Made by a program: the position numbers and the translations under genes
Source: Dehalococcoidia bacterium
GTDB taxonomy: Bacteria; Chloroflexota; Dehalococcoidia; SAR202; UBA11138
Reading direction: 5' to 3'
Length of the DNA stretch: 10,150 bases
Assembly (NCBI GenBank): GCA_012270625.1
Contig: JAAXHZ010000030.1
Coordinates: 1 to 10,150 of the forward strand
Shown: one piece after another, positions 7,365 through 10,150 of the stretch
Layout of the letters: each line of letters starts with the position of its first letter
Position numbering within the stretch: position 1 is the stretch's first letter
Notes under the pieces: model-generated
Told to the model about the DNA's origin: nothing
Databases searched by the model: none
Seen by the model: only the letters and a program-made list of their open reading frames with translations

Positions 7365-8245
7365 GATGATCTATCACCTGTTGGAACGTTGATGAATGCC
7401 GAGGTTCCGGGGAAGAGATTGGAACGGCTTGTCCTAGTTGGCTCAGCGCCTCCCCCCACATGGAGAAATCCGATACCGGAGTTGATGTTTAGTTCCCTGT
7501 TCGGTGGAAGGATGTCGTTCACGATATGATGGAGGCCCATCCCTCGCAGACTATCTTGGGTACCACTGACACTCTCAAGCGTAGCGTAGTCAATCGCGTT
7601 CCAATCAGTCAACGCGAGTTGGGCATACTCAGGGTTCTTTTGGAGGGAAGAGCGTATGCCAATCCCGCCGTCCGCGACTGCACAGACGAACCTAGGCGGA
7701 TCCCATTCGTAGAATTGCACCAGACCGAAGGCGCTTACGGACGACTCGGCGTGCTCAACAGCGTTGTTCGCAAGTTCCGCGAACGCCACTGCGACGTCGG
7801 TATGAACATTGACCGAACTGAGATTGTGACTCTCTAAGTTCTCGATCACAGTGTTTTCCAATTCTTCGACGCCAGAAATTGAGCCTAGTTGCGTGATCGG
7901 CAATACTAGCTGCCATCGATCGAAATTGGGTGGGGCATCGTAGTCGACATCGACTCCGGCATCCTTCAAAGTTCTGAACAGCCCGAGATCATTGAGATAA
8001 TTGGCTATCGACAGCCGAACTGGAGCAATCAACTCACACGGGACTACCCGCTCTGCAACCAAAAGCGCATAGATCGTACACCACAGCACCCCCGCCGGCC
8101 TCACAAACTCACACTGGCTCAAGTCGATTCTGACCGAGTCCCAGTCGAAGTCATCGCGTCTCGGGTCGTTATTGGAAACTTGGTACCCGACCAGGTTCCC
8201 CACGTGACCAAACTGCCCTTGGACGCTGATCTCCAGCGCAGACAT
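7361..8245 (-). CDS. STAS-like domain fused to a GHKL (HATPase_c) ATP-binding domain; probable regulatory kinase/anti-sigma-like protein
   Basis: Predicted 294-residue cytoplasmic protein. Residues ~36-100 look STAS-like (VRIDLSQCEFVRPAGVLW, then ANYLNDLGLF). The DSSG site whose Ser is phosphorylated in SpoIIAA-type proteins reads RPAG (49-52), so this domain has no obvious acceptor. Residues ~140-290 form a GHKL ATPase with N-box AELANNAVEHA (Glu157, Asn161, His165), G1 box ADGGIGI (Asp192) and G2 box RGMGL (234-238), ending in PGTSAFINVP. There is no dimerisation/phosphoacceptor helix and no sensor or membrane segment. It therefore resembles anti-sigma-type Ser kinases or orphan ATPase regulators more than a two-component sensor. 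The start ATG 8245 has AGGGA 7 nt upstream, and gyrA ends 23 nt earlier. The 3' end overlaps the DUF4325-type gene. Two sampled 60-nt lines contain 50-52% GC, against 63% in gyrA and 70% in the MMPL gene. The target is unknown. Confidence 0.85.
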   Translation of the reverse strand: MSALEISVQGQFGHVGNLVGYQVSNNDPRRDDFDWDSVRIDLSQCEFVRPAGVLWCTIYALLVAERVVPCELIAPVRLSIANYLNDLGLFRTLKDAGVDVDYDAPPNFDRWQLVLPITQLGSISGVEELENTVIENLESHNLSSVNVHTDVAVAFAELANNAVEHAESSVSAFGLVQFYEWDPPRFVCAVADGGIGIRSSLQKNPEYAQLALTDWNAIDYATLESVSGTQDSLRGMGLHHIVNDILPPNRELNINSGIGFLHVGGGAEPTRTSRSNLFPGTSAFINVPTGDRSS

Positions 8246-8252
8246 CGGCGTT

Positions 8253-8257
8253 TCCCT
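8253..8257 (-). promoter_or_regulatory. Ribosome binding site of the STAS-ATPase gene
   Basis: AGGGA on the minus strand, 7 nt before ATG 8245 and inside the 23-nt gap after the gyrA stop. It supports the chosen start and translation from a gyrA read-through message. Confidence 0.55.
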
Positions 8258-8268
8258 ACCGGACCGGG

Positions 8269-10150
8269 CTACCCCAGCAGCTTGGGCTGTGTCCCGTTTG
8301 CGCGACCGTTGCGACGTCCGTTGGTGGATGCCTTGCTGGCCTTACTCTTCGGCTTGGCTGTCTTGTCCTCGGACTCATTCTGGAGACTCAGGTCGCTGAC
8401 ACAGCTTATCGAAGCGACGGCGTCGCCTTCGGCGGGCTTGAATATGGTCACTCCCTGCGCTACCCGATCCGTGTTCCTTATCTCGGAAAGATGTGTCCTC
8501 AGTACCTGCGCCTGCTCTGAGACGACGTACACCTCCTTGCTGTCGTCGATCACCTTGGCATCTGCTACGGGTCCAGTCTTGTTAGTGATCCTCAGAGTCC
8601 GCACTCCTTGACCCGCTCTGCCCTTCTTGCGATATGAGCTGAGGGGCGTAATCTTGCCAAAACCGAGTGCGCTGATTACCAGCAGCTTGGCTGAGGGTGG
8701 CCCGACGTCCATCGAGACCACTCTGTCGTCGTTGAGGAGTTTCATCCCCTTGACACCCATACCGCCGCGATTCATGTACAGACGAACTTCATCTTGTCCA
8801 AATCGCAGCGCCTGACCGTTGCGGCTAACCAGGATGATATTGTCATTCTGTCCGGCGGCACGGACGGATACCAGCTCATCGGCTGTGCCAAGATTCATCA
8901 TGTTGTAGCCGGATGGCCGGACGTTGGCTACTGCGCTCAGAGCGATGCGCTTGACCTGTCCTTGAGCCGTAGCGAGCACGAGGACGTGGTCTTCCGACTG
9001 GAGCTCCTCGCCAGACATTCCTATGACTGCCGTTACATTCTCGGCGCTGCCCACAGGTATGACGTTGACCAGCGGCACGCCCCGCGTGTTGCGCGACGTG
9101 TCTGCCCGCAGCTCGTAGGCTGTCATCGAGTACACACGGCCCTTGTTGGTGAAGAACAGCAGCTTGTCGTGAGTGTCCACGACGAGCAGGTGCTTGACCG
9201 CGTCGTCGTCTCGGGTGGTCATTCCACCGACGCCCTTGCCTCCGCGGTGCTGATTGCGGTACGTGCTGGCTGGGATGCGCTTTATGTACCCGCCCTGGCT
9301 GAGTGTGACGACGATCTGCTCGTGCGGTTCGAGCGATTCACGAGACAGGTCGGAGACCTCGTGGCTGATGTCGGTCCGCCGGTCGTCGCCGTGCTTCTTC
9401 TTGAGGGCGCGAAGCTCTTTCTTGACCTCGTTGAGCATCTTGCGTTCCGACGCGAGCAGATCTTCCATCTTGCGGATTGCGGTCTGAATCTCGTTGTACT
9501 CGTTTTCGAGCTGCTGACGCTCAAGCGCAGCCAGTCTGCGAAGCTGCATGTCCAGGATCGCCTGGGCCTGGTCGTCGTCAAGACCGAACCGGACGATCAG
9601 CTGCTGCTTGGCGTCCTGCGCGCTCTCCGCGTTGCGGATGAGATGAATAACCTCGTCGAGATTGCTGATCGCGACTCGCAGCCCGGCGAGGATGTGAGCG
9701 CGCTGCCGCGCCTTGGCCAGCTCGAACTCCGTCCTGCGACGGATAACCTCACGCCTGAACTCCAGGAACTGCTGCAGCGCCTGTCTCAGCGTTATAACTC
9801 TCGGCATACCGTCCACGAGGGCCAGCATGTTCGCCGAGAACGAGCTCTGCATCGCGGTGAACTTGTACAGGTTGTTGAGCACGACCATGGGCTGCACACC
9901 GGTCCGAAGCTCGAACACGATGCGCATTCCCTCGCGGTCTGACTCGTCGCGGAGGTCGGAAATCCCTTCGATCTTGCGGCTCTTGACCAGTCCGGCGACC
10001 TTCTCGACCAGCGCGGCCTTGTTGACCTGGTATGGAAGCTCGCTGACGATGATCTGCATCCGGTTGGAGCGGCGCATAGGCTCGATCTCAGCCTTTGCGC
10101 GGACTATTATCTGGCCGCGACCCGTGGCGTACGCTTCACGGATGCCGGAT
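8269..10150 (-). CDS. gyrA: DNA gyrase subunit A, C-terminal ~626 residues (5' end beyond the window)
   Basis: The frame stays open through the right edge: upstream of the ATG at 10077 it reads GIREAYATGRGQIIVRAKAE, a standard internal GyrA segment, so that Met is not the start. The visible part covers the tower domain (MQIIVSELPYQVNKAAL), the coiled coil and its globular tip (about 9370-9800), and the C-terminal DNA-wrapping beta-pinwheel. Six blade-like repeats are recognisable, for example GYIKRIP, GRVYSMT, GQVKRIA, GQALRFG, GFGKITP and AQVLRTH. The GyrA box QHRGGKG (9232-9252) is near the canonical QRRGGKG, which favours gyrase A over ParC. The catalytic Tyr region lies outside the window. 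With GyrB it forms the A2B2 enzyme that introduces negative supercoils. The last ~34 residues are a basic, Lys/Arg/Asn/Ser-rich tail (6 Lys, 3 Arg, 2 acidic). gyrB is not in the window, and the genes downstream are unrelated to replication. Confidence 0.96.
   Translation of the reverse strand, partial: SGIREAYATGRGQIIVRAKAEIEPMRRSNRMQIIVSELPYQVNKAALVEKVAGLVKSRKIEGISDLRDESDREGMRIVFELRTGVQPMVVLNNLYKFTAMQSSFSANMLALVDGMPRVITLRQALQQFLEFRREVIRRRTEFELAKARQRAHILAGLRVAISNLDEVIHLIRNAESAQDAKQQLIVRFGLDDDQAQAILDMQLRRLAALERQQLENEYNEIQTAIRKMEDLLASERKMLNEVKKELRALKKKHGDDRRTDISHEVSDLSRESLEPHEQIVVTLSQGGYIKRIPASTYRNQHRGGKGVGGMTTRDDDAVKHLLVVDTHDKLLFFTNKGRVYSMTAYELRADTSRNTRGVPLVNVIPVGSAENVTAVIGMSGEELQSEDHVLVLATAQGQVKRIALSAVANVRPSGYNMMNLGTADELVSVRAAGQNDNIILVSRNGQALRFGQDEVRLYMNRGGMGVKGMKLLNDDRVVSMDVGPPSAKLLVISALGFGKITPLSSYRKKGRAGQGVRTLRITNKTGPVADAKVIDDSKEVYVVSEQAQVLRTHLSEIRNTDRVAQGVTIFKPAEGDAVASISCVSDLSLQNESEDKTAKPKSKASKASTNGRRNGRANGTQPKLLG

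Noticed and set aside
8794..9942. A 382-codon + strand open frame opposite gyrA
   Set aside because: It lies wholly within the unmistakable GyrA coding region and shows no recognisable motif; antisense shadow of GC-rich codons.

Overview
The window is gene-dense bacterial DNA, moderately high in GC, with no RNA gene, mobile element or CRISPR array that I can see. One gene on the + strand (1-1640, entering from the left edge) converges on a minus-strand block that runs from the right edge to 1798. Two putative lipoproteins with a lipobox Cys followed by long Pro/Thr linkers, an MMPL exporter, and GC-rich codon use would suit a Chloroflexota-type bacterium (for example a SAR202/Dehalococcoidia-like lineage). 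This placement is inference from gene style only; no phylogenetic marker was aligned.

Layout, left to right. (1) The C-terminal ~545 residues of a thiamine-diphosphate enzyme of the acetolactate synthase / 2-hydroxyacyl-CoA lyase superfamily, closed by a strong hairpin terminator at about 1679-1713. (2) Two tandem paralogous M28-family lipoprotein peptidases with PA domains (1798-3225 and 3349-4707), separated by 123 bp that includes a palindromic hairpin. (3) A two-lobed MMPL/RND transporter (4741 to about 6993). (4) A small DUF4325-type (STAS-like) protein (7017-7364) overlapping a fused STAS-like plus GHKL-ATPase protein (7361-8245). (5) The C-terminal ~626 residues of DNA gyrase subunit A, whose N-terminus lies beyond the right edge.

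In transcription order the minus-strand genes are gyrA, STAS-ATPase, DUF4325, MMPL, M28, M28. The gaps are 23 nt, a 1-4 nt overlap, 23 nt, 33 nt and 123 nt, so at least the first five could be one transcript. The most interesting part is the ATPase/DUF4325 pair. It looks like a variant partner-switching (anti-sigma/anti-anti-sigma-like) module sitting between a housekeeping topoisomerase and cell-envelope genes, and its DNA is visibly lower in GC than its neighbours. The two M28 peptidases share an unusual substitution: Asn stands where the family's last zinc-ligand His is expected.
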